Positions 1-5,452 of a DNA stretch of 6,459 nt are shown here, piece by piece. The notes under the pieces are model-generated. The model worked only from the letters and a program-made list of their open reading frames with translations. It did not search any database and was not told the DNA's origin. Every line of letters begins with the position of its first letter. Positions within the stretch are counted from its first letter, which is position 1. This stretch comes from Euzebyaceae bacterium (lineage in GTDB: Bacteria; Actinomycetota; Nitriliruptoria; Euzebyales; Egibacteraceae), in the NCBI GenBank assembly GCA_013698135.1, contig JACCVM010000110.1:1-6459 (forward strand), in the 5' to 3' direction. Both the position numbers and the translations under genes were made by a program.

Positions 1-541
1 ACGTGCCGATGTTCGACCCAACCTCCGGCGGAACGTGCGCGCTCGCGTTGCTCCTGCTCGAGTCCCCTGGGCCTGCATCGACCGCTGCGTTGGGGTCGGG
101 CTTCGTGTCGCCGCATAACGATGACCCCACGGCGGAGCACGTCATCTTCTCCTCACCCACCATCAGGTTCCATTCAGCTCCGTCGCGTTCTGGAACGTGG
201 TGCCGTGGTGGCTGCCTGCGGAAACTGGCGCCGGCACCTTCCGCGCGCCTCGTACGACCGAGGTCGAGGCGGCCGCACCATGGCTCGACCGACTCTTCTC
301 GCTACTTCCGGACCTCAGAATCGTCATGGCTCTGGGACGGCCGGCACAGCGCGGTCTCGACCGCTACGCACAGGCACGACAGTTCCGTTACACAACAATT
401 GCCGCTCCTCATCCCGGCAACCGAGCCTGGAACCAACCGACGTTGCGGACCTCGACACACGCGGCGTTCGCTTCCCTCTCTCAGCTCCTCCGAGACAAGG
501 CAACAGGCGATCATCCCCGGCGCATCGACCACTGGCCCTGA
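1..541 (+). pseudogene. Uracil-DNA glycosylase family protein, 5'-truncated by window edge and frameshifted
   Basis: This looks like a member of the uracil-DNA glycosylase superfamily, which removes uracil from DNA in base-excision repair. The start lies left of the window. From position 3 one frame reads FDPTSGG, then LLLLESPGP, then GSGFVSPHNDDPTAEH. Around 144-150 the match jumps to another frame, which reads VAFWNVVPWWLPAE (to about 214), APWLDRLFSLLPDLRIVMALG (core strand/helix) and APHPGNRAWNQP (about 398-433), the HP-x-x-N type motif of this superfamily, and ends at TGA 539-541. The order FDP.GG / ESPGP / GSGF.S.DNDD / WN.VPW / GR.AQRG / HP matches the family from start to end, so one indel splits what was a single gene. 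It converges on the TOPRIM gene with only 8 bases between the stops. Family assignment is from remembered motifs. The break could be a sequencing error or real inactivation. Confidence 0.72.
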
Positions 542-549
542 AGACTGCG

Positions 550-1209
550 TCAAACATGAGCAAGTACACGGTCCAGGGGCCGAGGGACCTTGGTGAGATC
601 TAACGCCTCTACCAGCAAGCGCGCGTAATGGATCTTCCGGCCGGAGCGTGTGCCCATGAAGCGCCGAAGCTGCGCCTCATGCGTTCGGTCTTGCTGCGCA
701 GGCTGCTTTTGGAAGATGCGGAACGATCCCAGCTCGCGCTGCGCGTCGACGACTTGTTCGACCGAGGCGGTACCCAGGGAGCGGATCAGCTCGTCCTCCA
801 GGTCTACGAGACACACGTAGAAGCCGAGTGACTCCATGCCGGCGCGAGTGAGGTTGGAGCCGAGACCAGCCCGCTCGAGACCGCGCCGGAAGTCACCCTC
901 CTCACCGGCGTCGCAGAGGCCCGCCAGTCGGAGGTCAAGCCCCCGAGGGCCGAACCGAACCAGGAAGCTACCGATTGCCTGCGCACCCCCAATCGGCACC
1001 ACGGCAACGTCTTCAGCGTCGAGATCCCGGCCATGACGCCGCGCCAGCGCTTCGAGCGCGGCCTGATCGCTGCTTCCTTCAACCAGCACCACCGAACGTA
1101 CGTTGGAGCCGACGGCCAGCGCGCGTGCTGCCCCGGGCACTCGTGGAGCACCGCTGCTGCCAGCCGCCCGTTCGACAGCTGCCAGGTGGAACCGCCGCTT
1201 GTCGTCCAT
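550..1209 (-). CDS. TOPRIM nucleotidyl transferase/hydrolase domain protein (OLD-nuclease-like), 219 aa
   Basis: A small TOPRIM-domain protein of the type often annotated as an ATP-dependent OLD-family endonuclease, but with no ATPase domain. Residues 36-145 form the TOPRIM-like core. Strand 1 ends in VLVEGSSDQAALEAL with the conserved Glu44-Gly45; a second acidic site is GLCDAGEEGD (Asp100), and LVDLEDELI (Asp136, Asp139) follows. The C-terminal part has FQKQPAQQ and RRFMGTRSGRKIHYARLL (res 182-199), which I recall as strongly conserved in actinobacterial homologs. The frame is open up to 1485, but the extra 92 residues look like non-coding translation. ATG at 1209 has GAGG eight bases upstream and gives a normal family length. 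The second acid of the usual DxD motif is Gly102 (D-A-G-E), so the metal site may be variant. The substrate is unknown; the likely role is nucleic-acid cleavage or repair, in the cytoplasm. Confidence 0.86.
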   Translation of the reverse strand: MDDKRRFHLAAVERAAGSSGAPRVPGAARALAVGSNVRSVVLVEGSSDQAALEALARRHGRDLDAEDVAVVPIGGAQAIGSFLVRFGPRGLDLRLAGLCDAGEEGDFRRGLERAGLGSNLTRAGMESLGFYVCLVDLEDELIRSLGTASVEQVVDAQRELGSFRIFQKQPAQQDRTHEAQLRRFMGTRSGRKIHYARLLVEALDLTKVPRPLDRVLAHV

Positions 1210-1358
1210 GTGCCCAGCCTCGCAGCCCACAGCCACCTGACCACCACTACCGCCCGGCTCGTGGATGGCCGCTCTTGCCGTCCAGCGCGACGGCGCCGCT
1301 TGACGCGTCGGCGACCACCATGAGCATCCCACCAATGAGCGTGCCAGGACGCAACTCT

Positions 1359-1399
1359 CGTGGGGAAGGGTGCTTCTTATTCGAGCCTCGCCGAGCTGC
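1359..1399 (+). repeat. 41-base imperfect direct repeat, copy A
   Basis: This stretch matches 3802-3842 at 32 of 41 positions without gaps, in the same orientation. The best core is TTCTTATTCGA, followed by a purine and CCT; the left end shares CGTGG-GAAG. Identity stops abruptly on both sides. The two copies bracket the ATP-binding regulator gene and the TfoX-like gene. Read in one frame, both copies also encode a similar peptide (SYS-[SN]-LA-x-L), so they could be fragments of related coding sequence instead of recombination sites. Confidence 0.45.
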
Positions 1400-1500
1400 T
1401 GGAGCGGGTCGAAACGCTGACGGGGGCGACGAGTAGTGCGCATCGCGCACCGACCTGAAGCAGGCCTCTCCACCGACGACATCACGGACGCGATCCACAG

Positions 1501-1530
1501 CCTGACCCGCGAGTGGATGGTCGCGTCAGG
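1501..1530. terminator. Stem-loop, possible terminator downstream of the ATP-binding protein gene
   Basis: CCTGA (1501-1505) pairs with TCAGG (1526-1530) and CGCGA (1508-1512) with TCGCG (1521-1525), with a two-base bulge on one side and an 8-base loop. It lies about 105 bases past the stop of the leftward gene ending at 1635. No T-run follows on either strand, so if it terminates transcription it is not a classical intrinsic terminator. Its function is inferred from position only. Confidence 0.3.
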
Positions 1531-1634
1531 CTAGTGGTGCAGATGAATCGCTGCGAGGTCATCACGTTCGCCGGGACAGCACCAACCACAGCGCTGCGGC
1601 GGGCAACGACAGCCACGAACTACGCCGCTGTCGA

Positions 1635-3053
1635 TCACTCGCTCCGTAATCGCCAGTACGCCCGGGGGTCACGCTCGGACCGACCCACCCACTCGACGTA
1701 GCCGGCGTCTCGCAGCGCTCTGAGCCGGAAGGCCGCTGATGGCTTGGACATGTCCAGCCGATCGGCGACGTCGCCGGTGCTCAAGCCGCCGGCCTGCCGG
1801 ATGAACTCCATGACCTCCCGCGAGCGGCTCGGCAGACGATCCGCGACATCGGGATCGACCAACGTGGCCACCAAGGTCAGTCGCACGCTGGCCTGCGTCT
1901 GCTGGTAGACCGGCTCGCCGAGGCCGGCCATCCGCATCTCCTCGAACATGCGCCTCACGCCCTCACCAAGCTCTTGGCCGTAGCGCAGGTCCGCCGCGGC
2001 ACGCGCCAGCCGTGGGTTGCGGGCGAAGCGCGGCAGTTCGCGGGGATCGCGCTCGAAGGACACGACGCCTGGGAAGCGGCCAGGGCTTTCGATCTCGATC
2101 CGGTTATCGAACACCTCGGCCCGGATGTGGTCGCCGCCCAAGCTGTATGAGCGGTGGATCACGGCGTTCACGAGGCCCTCGAGCCAGGCGTCGCGCGGTA
2201 TGAGCGGGACCCGCTCGAACCGCCCGCCGGCACCGAGCTGCCGCCGGCTGGGGACCACCGCGTCGACCTCGGCCATCGCCAACTGCAGCTGGCGTGGGAT
2301 GGGGCCGGCGCAGGCGGCATCATGCGTCAGGCGCTGACGCGCGCCGGTCCCGCGCTCGACTCCTTCGTAGCGCAGCACCCGCACGTACGCCTCGGGGAAC
2401 TCGTCCTGCGGCTGCCGGCCGAACAGGAGATAGCCGCCGACCGTGATCTCGCCCGACCGCGTCGTCACCCCCCGTGCGTTGAGCACGCGCATCGGGTCGT
2501 CGAGTCCAAGCGCGTCGGCATGTTCTGCGAGCAAGTCGTCATCGAGGTCGTCGAGCGTCGCGCCCGGCACCGGCCTGGAGTCGAACTGTGCATACCCCTT
2601 GTCGTAAACCAACTCCTGGCGCTGCGCGAAACGCAGGAGGCGCGTTTCGTCGCCGACGCGGAGATAGCAGCGGTCGTCGGTTGTGGTGTGGACGTCTTCG
2701 CCGGAGCGCACGCTCAACAGCAAGAGATGATCAGGGTCACCCCGGGAGTTGATGCACCCGACCTCGCTCGCCGTAACCCTCACCGGTGGCGTCGTGCGGT
2801 CCAGGTGTGCCTGGCGCAATTCGTTGACCCGGTCGGAGTCAGCGTCGATGCCCTCGACCATCCCGCGCCAAAGCCCGACGACCAGCACACCGCCGTCGGC
2901 GTTCGCCATGCCGACGAGATGTTGGGCGAGCTCTGCCGGCCTTGTACGGACGGATTTCCGGTCGAACCACTGGCCTTCAGGCAACGCGAGCAGGGCCGAC
3001 CCCACAGCACCGGCCGGCTGTGCCAATGCGGTTTCGACCGTAGGCCTCGTCAT
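1635..3053 (-). CDS. ATP-binding protein: AlbA_2 (Schlafen-like) domain, GHKL-type HATPase and winged helix, 472 aa
   Basis: An intact three-part protein of the 'ATP-binding / AAA-4 family transcriptional regulator' type. Residues about 26-140 form an AlbA_2/Schlafen-type nucleic-acid-binding domain: EGQWFDRKS, then LVGMANADGGVLVVGL (46-61) and YLRVGDETRLL (130-140). Residues about 285-395 match the HATPase_c_4 region: EGLVNAVIHRSY (292-303, with the N-box Asn296), then a G1-like DNRIEIESPGRFPG (316-329), then YGQELGEGVRRMFEEM (358-373), a glycine-rich ATP lid. Residues about 405-472 are a winged helix: LSTGDVADRLDMSKPSAAFRL, then LRDAGYVEWVG. ATG at 3053 gives the full domain; there is no clear Shine-Dalgarno sequence. 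It probably binds DNA or RNA under ATP control, and its partners are unknown. Some proteins of this build sit in defence loci, but no other defence gene is next to it here. Confidence 0.88.
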   Translation of the reverse strand: MTRPTVETALAQPAGAVGSALLALPEGQWFDRKSVRTRPAELAQHLVGMANADGGVLVVGLWRGMVEGIDADSDRVNELRQAHLDRTTPPVRVTASEVGCINSRGDPDHLLLLSVRSGEDVHTTTDDRCYLRVGDETRLLRFAQRQELVYDKGYAQFDSRPVPGATLDDLDDDLLAEHADALGLDDPMRVLNARGVTTRSGEITVGGYLLFGRQPQDEFPEAYVRVLRYEGVERGTGARQRLTHDAACAGPIPRQLQLAMAEVDAVVPSRRQLGAGGRFERVPLIPRDAWLEGLVNAVIHRSYSLGGDHIRAEVFDNRIEIESPGRFPGVVSFERDPRELPRFARNPRLARAAADLRYGQELGEGVRRMFEEMRMAGLGEPVYQQTQASVRLTLVATLVDPDVADRLPSRSREVMEFIRQAGGLSTGDVADRLDMSKPSAAFRLRALRDAGYVEWVGRSERDPRAYWRLRSE

Positions 3054-3065
3054 GGGTGGTGCAAA

Positions 3066-3088
3066 CTACTACAAAGATTTGGCAGTAG
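3066..3088. promoter_or_regulatory. AT-rich imperfect dyad upstream of the ATP-binding regulator gene; candidate operator/promoter
   Basis: Just upstream of the ATG at 3053, an island of low GC content holds a 23-base imperfect dyad with outer arms CTACT (3066-3070) and AGTAG (3084-3088). Nested in it is the perfect palindrome CAAAGATTTG (3072-3081). On the leftward strand, TAGTTT (3062-3067) fits a TAnnnT -10 box ending 8 bases before the ATG; no good -35 box is visible. The downstream protein carries a winged helix, so autoregulation at this dyad is a reasonable inference, not an observation. Confidence 0.35.
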
Positions 3089-3318
3089 CGCGCGGCCTGC
3101 GGTTACGTGCTTCGAGTGGCCCACGTACGCGGGGCAGATGCGCCGCCGTCTTCTGCCGCCTCGCGGTGTGTGACGGCGCAGTGGTCGGGTACAGCGCCGC
3201 CCGCCTTCGACATGCTCTTGGCCCGCCTCGGTTCGAATACGGACGTCAGAGGCACCGTCGAACCCGGCGATGACGAGGGGACCGGCGACGGAGGGGCCAG
3301 CTCGTCAGCCTTGACACC

Positions 3319-3350
3319 GCGGTAGGGCGCCAGCACAGGTTTCCTACCGC
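3319..3350. terminator. Stem-loop spanning the stop codon of the TfoX-like gene
   Basis: GCGGTAGG (3319-3326) and CCTACCGC (3343-3350) pair perfectly over 8 bp with a 16-base loop. The TAG stop of the leftward TfoX-domain gene (3344-3346) lies inside one arm. The position at the very end of the gene suggests a transcription end or mRNA-stabilising hairpin. There is no T-run after it on the leftward strand and the loop is long, so a classical intrinsic terminator is not supported. Confidence 0.38.
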
Positions 3351-3679
3351 TTCGGGGGGAGCGATCGTGCGTACCTGGTTCCCAGTGTGACCCACTTCAC
3401 GAGTTGACGCGTCGTACCGACGTCGCGGGACTCGACGCGTAACCACCCGTGCATCGCTCGACCGCGCATCTCCATGAACCGAGCATTCGTCGTCTCGGCG
3501 AGCCTGTCGGACTCCGCGGGATCCACTCGGACAAGGATGCCGCCCTGACCGCTGGCCGCTACCGCCATGTTGCCTGCGACGAGGAATGCGAGCCCGCCGA
3601 ACATCTGTCTCTCTGTCAGGTCTGGCTCCCTAGCCAACAGCTCGCGAATGCGCTCCGCGACGTCCTCGTCATAGGCCAT
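3344..3679 (-). CDS. TfoX N-terminal domain family protein, 111 aa
   Basis: A stand-alone TfoX N-terminal domain, named after the competence regulator TfoX/Sxy but common as a single small domain in actinobacteria, where its role is not established. It starts MAYDEDVAERIRELL, followed by the family signature RQMFGGLAFLVAGNMAVA (residues 25-42), the strand ILVRVDP (48-54), FMEMRGRAMHGWLRV (68-82) and a C-terminal helix ending YARSLPPKR. The open frame extends 15 codons upstream, but the homologous part begins at ATG 3679. That ATG has no Shine-Dalgarno sequence. TACGAT (leftward strand, 3685-3690) ends 5 bases before it, the spacing of a leaderless actinobacterial transcript. Length is normal and no frame break is seen. 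The preceding rightward remnant (GST) is unrelated. Confidence 0.85.
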   Translation of the reverse strand: MAYDEDVAERIRELLAREPDLTERQMFGGLAFLVAGNMAVAASGQGGILVRVDPAESDRLAETTNARFMEMRGRAMHGWLRVESRDVGTTRQLVKWVTLGTRYARSLPPKR

Positions 3680-3684
3680 GGCAC

Positions 3685-3690
3685 ATCGTA
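3685..3690 (-). promoter_or_regulatory. Possible -10 box for a leaderless TfoX-like transcript
   Basis: On the leftward strand TACGAT fits the TAnnnT actinobacterial -10 pattern and ends 5 bases before the ATG at 3679, where no ribosome binding site is seen. A poor -35 candidate, TTGGAG, sits 19 bases further upstream. The spacing suits a leaderless mRNA, but a six-base match alone is weak evidence. Confidence 0.3.
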
Positions 3691-3801
3691 CGGACGCAGC
3701 GCGACCGACCTCCAAGGTGCCCACCGCCCCGACAGCACGACGCCCGAGCCAAATCAGGCCCAGGCGCGGCGCAAAACGGGTGTGCGTATGGGGTTACGAG
3801 A

Positions 3802-3842
3802 CGTGGAGAAGACTTGTTCTTATTCGAACCTAGCTGTGCTGC
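3802..3842 (+). repeat. 41-base imperfect direct repeat, copy B
   Basis: Partner of 1359-1399, with 32 of 41 positions identical in the same orientation. The shared core TTCTTATTCGA-[AG]-CCT is at 3816-3830. It lies just left of the point where recognisable GST homology begins (about 3885-3899). On the opposite strand the ten bases TATTCGAACC recur once more at 3230-3239, inside the bracketed segment. Confidence 0.45.
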
Positions 3843-3889
3843 GACTTCGCCTGAATGACGTTGCCCGCGCAGCCGACGAGACGTGACAC

Positions 3890-4419
3890 ACCGGGCTGAT
3901 GGGCGACGAGATCGACGGCGTCATGGAGCCGGTCTTCACCCGACATCAACAACGGCGTGTACCGCTGCCGGTTGGGCGGAACGCAGGACGCGCGTGCGGG
4001 AAGGCCTACGGCCGCCTGTTCTCACAGCTCGACCTGGTGTCGGCGCGCCTGGAGAAGCAGCGCTACCTCGTCCGCGACACGATCACCGAGGCCGACGTCC
4101 GCCTGTTCACGACGCTGGTGCGCTTCGACCGCCTCTACCGCAGAGATGCCAGTGCTCTGGGCGTACGCCCGCGACCCTGTTCTGGACCCCGGGGTTCCGC
4201 GAAACCATCGACTTCGATCACATCAACCGCTGTCTACTACGAGGCCACCTCGGACAAGCAAGCCCACGGGGATCGTGCCGGTGGGGCCGACCTCCGGACC
4301 TGTCGAGCTGGCGCGAAACGCACGGTCGCGAGGCGCTGGGTGACCGGCCTTCCTTCGACGGCACGTCCCGCCGCCCCCGGAAGCCGAACGAGGTCGTGCC
4401 TCCCCAGCACTCCGTGTAG
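3890..4419 (+). pseudogene. Remnant of a Xi-class glutathione S-transferase (glutathionyl-hydroquinone reductase type)
   Basis: This family reduces glutathionyl-hydroquinones (or the mycothiol equivalent) in the cytoplasm. Only the all-helical C-terminal half is recognisable; the thioredoxin-fold half with its catalytic Cys (CPWA motif) is absent. Family motifs appear in order, but in changing frames: GDEIDGVMEPVF (3902-3937), PDINNGVYRCRLGGTQDA (3939-3992), AYGRLFSQLDLVSARLE (about 4000-4054) on to RYLVRDTITEADVRLFTTL and VRFDRLY, LWAYARD (about 4155-4175), FRETIDFDHINR (about 4195-4230), YYEATSD (4235-4255), KPTGIVPVGP (4260-4289) and DLSSWRETHGREALG (4297-4341). At least seven frame changes are needed. 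One falls at a short near-duplication, CCGACCT then CCGGACCT (4287-4301). No product can be made. The last open frame stops at TAG 4417-4419. Motif recognition is from memory of the family. Confidence 0.8.
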
Positions 4420-4673
4420 CGGGCAGCCGCCGGGCGACCGCTGTCGTCCGCGGGACCCTTTGGCGATCCCCGCGCGTCGGGGTCGACCCCCGGCGGTGTG
4501 GTCTCGTCGCACCGCTCGCGCGGATCCCATGTCTCGTCGCGGTCCTCGGGCGCCTTGGGATCGGGCGGCGGCGACTGCTCGGGCGGCGTCCGCCCCGGGG
4601 CGCGGTAGCAGGCCACGTACACGCCGACCGCCACGATGACGACGACGGCGACCACGATGAACGTGATGAGCAT
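4218..4673 (-). CDS. Small single-pass membrane protein with proline-rich tail, hypothetical, 151 aa
   Basis: I do not recognise the family. From ATG 4673 the protein opens with one hydrophobic segment, MLITFIVVAVVVIVAVGVYV (residues 1-20), followed by basic residues (YRAPGR) and then a Pro/Asp/Glu-rich tail (PPEQSPPPDPKAPEDRDE), which suggests an N-terminal membrane anchor with a disordered cytoplasmic tail. GGAGG lies 4 bases upstream of the ATG. An alternative ATG at 4748 overlaps the padR stop as ATGA and would add 25 residues, but it has no Shine-Dalgarno sequence. It lies 71 bases downstream of padR on the same strand, so it could be co-transcribed. The last 66 codons run antisense through the GST remnant, so that part of the tail is probably not ancestral and the true original end is uncertain. 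Confidence 0.55.
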   Translation of the reverse strand: MLITFIVVAVVVIVAVGVYVACYRAPGRTPPEQSPPPDPKAPEDRDETWDPRERCDETTPPGVDPDARGSPKGPADDSGRPAAARYTECWGGTTSFGFRGRRDVPSKEGRSPSASRPCVSRQLDRSGGRPHRHDPRGLACPRWPRSRQRLM

Positions 4674-4744
4674 GCAACCTCCAGCTACGGCGGTCGTTTC
4701 CCCCGGGTCGCGACGGCCATTCGTCGCCTGCTCGGCCGTGAGGC

Positions 4745-5368
4745 TCATTCGCCGGCGAGCGTCCCCCGCAGAGCGGCTGCGATGTCCCAGTCGCCGGGGT
4801 CGGTCGTGCTGGCCCACTGATCGGTCTGCGTCAGCGCCCAGTGGGCCCAATGCAGGGTGGCGCGCTCCTGCTCGTGCTGGAAGGGCAGCGTCAGCGCGGC
4901 AAGGTGGAGGCGTTGGGGGAACTGCGATCGTCCCGCAAGGTCGTCGCCGGTCATCGACTCGAGCACGTCGATGCGCGCCCGAGCCTCCGCCGCGATCTGC
5001 TCGAGGGTCGCGCGCAGCTGCGCGAGGTCCCCGCAGTCGGCGAAGAACACCTTGACCATGCCCTCGAACTCGCTGCTGCGCGGTGCCGGCGGCAGCCCCA
5101 GCCAGCTCGCCAGCTCGCGGCGCCCCCTAGCGGTGATGGTGTAGCGAGTGCCGCGGCGGCGGCCCGTGCGCTCCTCGACGGCGCGGGCCAGCCCCGCGGC
5201 GGCCAGGCGCTTGGGCTCGTCGTACAGCTTGCGCTCCGCCCGCGGCCAGAACCAGTGCAGGCTGCGCTGCACCTGCTTGGTCAGCTCGTAGGTGGTCCAC
5301 GAGCGCACGGCCAGCAGGCCGAGGATGGCGAAGGACGTGGTGGTCAACCGGCTGCTCACGGAAGGCAT
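4745..5368 (-). CDS. PadR family transcriptional regulator, 207 aa
   Basis: An intact PadR-type repressor. The N-terminal winged helix spans about residues 10-92: SFAILGLLAVRSWTTYEL, then LYDEPKRLAAAGLARAVEE (48-66), and the wing RRRGTRYTITARGRRELASWL (70-90). The C-terminal domain (about 95-185), rich in Leu, Trp and His, matches the dimerisation/effector region of the PadR/AphA (Vir_act_alpha_C) group: FEGMVKVFFADCG, then LEQIAAEARARIDVLE. PadR proteins usually repress a neighbouring gene until a small molecule, often a phenolic compound, binds; the ligand here is unknown. The ATG at 5368 is separated from the divergent alpha/beta-hydrolase gene by 84 bases that hold two matching palindromes, the first only 6 bases from this start. 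It therefore probably controls both itself and the hydrolase. Codon use and length look normal. Confidence 0.93.
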   Translation of the reverse strand: MPSVSSRLTTTSFAILGLLAVRSWTTYELTKQVQRSLHWFWPRAERKLYDEPKRLAAAGLARAVEERTGRRRGTRYTITARGRRELASWLGLPPAPRSSEFEGMVKVFFADCGDLAQLRATLEQIAAEARARIDVLESMTGDDLAGRSQFPQRLHLAALTLPFQHEQERATLHWAHWALTQTDQWASTTDPGDWDIAAALRGTLAGE

Positions 5369-5369
5369 C

Positions 5370-5398
5370 TTGACATACTGCCATAGGCAGTATCTATT
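5370..5398 (+). promoter_or_regulatory. Promoter for the alpha/beta-hydrolase gene (TTGACA - 17 bp - TCTATT)
   Basis: A perfect -35 hexamer TTGACA (5370-5375) is followed after 17 bases by TCTATT (5393-5398), 4 of 6 matches to the -10 consensus. Transcription would begin near 5405 and leave a leader of about 48 bases before the ATG at 5453. The spacer is filled by palindrome 1, which is the expected geometry for repression by blocking RNA polymerase. Confidence 0.6.
5375..5393. promoter_or_regulatory. PadR operator candidate 1, perfect 19-bp palindrome
   Basis: ATACTGCCATAGGCAGTAT: arms of 8 bp (ATACTGCC / GGCAGTAT) around a 3-base centre. It occupies the -35/-10 spacer of the rightward promoter and begins 6 bases upstream of the padR ATG. 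A repressor bound here would block the hydrolase promoter and any leftward padR promoter. The assignment to PadR rests on position and symmetry. Confidence 0.78.
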
Positions 5399-5408
5399 GG
5401 CGAACGGG

Positions 5409-5427
5409 ATACTGCAGAGGGCAGTAT
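5409..5427. promoter_or_regulatory. PadR operator candidate 2, 19-bp palindrome
   Basis: ATACTGCAGAGGGCAGTAT: arms of 7 bp (ATACTGC / GCAGTAT) around a 5-base centre. The arms are identical to those of the first palindrome and only the four central bases differ. The centres are 34 bp apart, slightly over three helical turns. It lies just downstream of the predicted transcription start of the hydrolase gene, in its leader, as a second roadblock site. Confidence 0.75.
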
Positions 5428-5442
5428 TTGTCGGATGACGTT

Positions 5443-5447
5443 GGAGG
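5443..5447 (+). promoter_or_regulatory. Ribosome binding site fixing the hydrolase start at 5453
   Basis: GGAGG lies 5 bases before ATG 5453. An in-frame ATG at 5435 has no such site, so 5453 is the better start. Confidence 0.7.
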
Positions 5448-5452
5448 GAGTC

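Larger units (their letters stand above)
1210..1634. other. Gene-poor intergenic stretch between TOPRIM gene and ATP-binding protein gene
   Basis: No convincing gene lies in these 425 bases. What can be seen is one copy of a 41-base imperfect repeat (1359-1399), a stem-loop (1501-1530) and two short rightward open stretches with protein-like composition. One, starting near 1360, reads SYSSLAELLERVETLTGAT before a stop at about 1450. The other runs from about 1421 to TAG 1532-1534 and reads HRPEAGLSTDDITDAIHSL plus REWMVASG. They are in adjacent frames, so they could be two pieces of one decayed small gene. Neither has a ribosome binding site, and I do not recognise the family. The remaining bases show nothing identifiable. 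Confidence 0.4.

Noticed and set aside
1210..1485. Upstream extension of the TOPRIM gene to an ATG at 1485 (311 residues)
   Set aside because: The extra 92 residues are Arg/Ser/Trp-rich without any domain, while ATG 1209 has GAGG at the right spacing and gives the normal start of the domain.
2154..3173. Long rightward open frame (339 codons) opposite the ATP-binding protein gene
   Set aside because: It is the antisense shadow of a clear multi-domain gene and its translation shows no recognisable motif. Long antisense frames are common at high GC.
3230..3239. GGTTCGAATA resembling a tRNA T-loop
   Set aside because: Base 61 would be A instead of the C needed to pair with G53, and no acceptor, anticodon or D-arm can be found around it.
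3103..3336. Leftward 77-codon frame with a GTG start just downstream of the TfoX-like gene
   Set aside because: There is no ribosome binding site and no recognised domain. It contains FEPRRA, also found in a frame across repeat copy A, but six residues are too few to support a gene. The 290-base gap 3054-3343 is otherwise featureless apart from the dyad and the stem-loop.
4673..4748. ATGA overlap with the padR stop as start of the membrane protein
   Set aside because: It would put 25 polar residues before the membrane segment and lacks a ribosome binding site. ATG 4673 has GGAGG. Kept only as an alternative.
4636..5055. Rightward frame opposite padR and the small membrane protein
   Set aside because: Arg/Ala/Pro-rich translation without motifs, opposite an unmistakable PadR gene.
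5435..5452. Earlier in-frame ATG (5435) as start of the hydrolase
   Set aside because: It has no Shine-Dalgarno sequence, whereas GGAGG lies 5 bases before ATG 5453.
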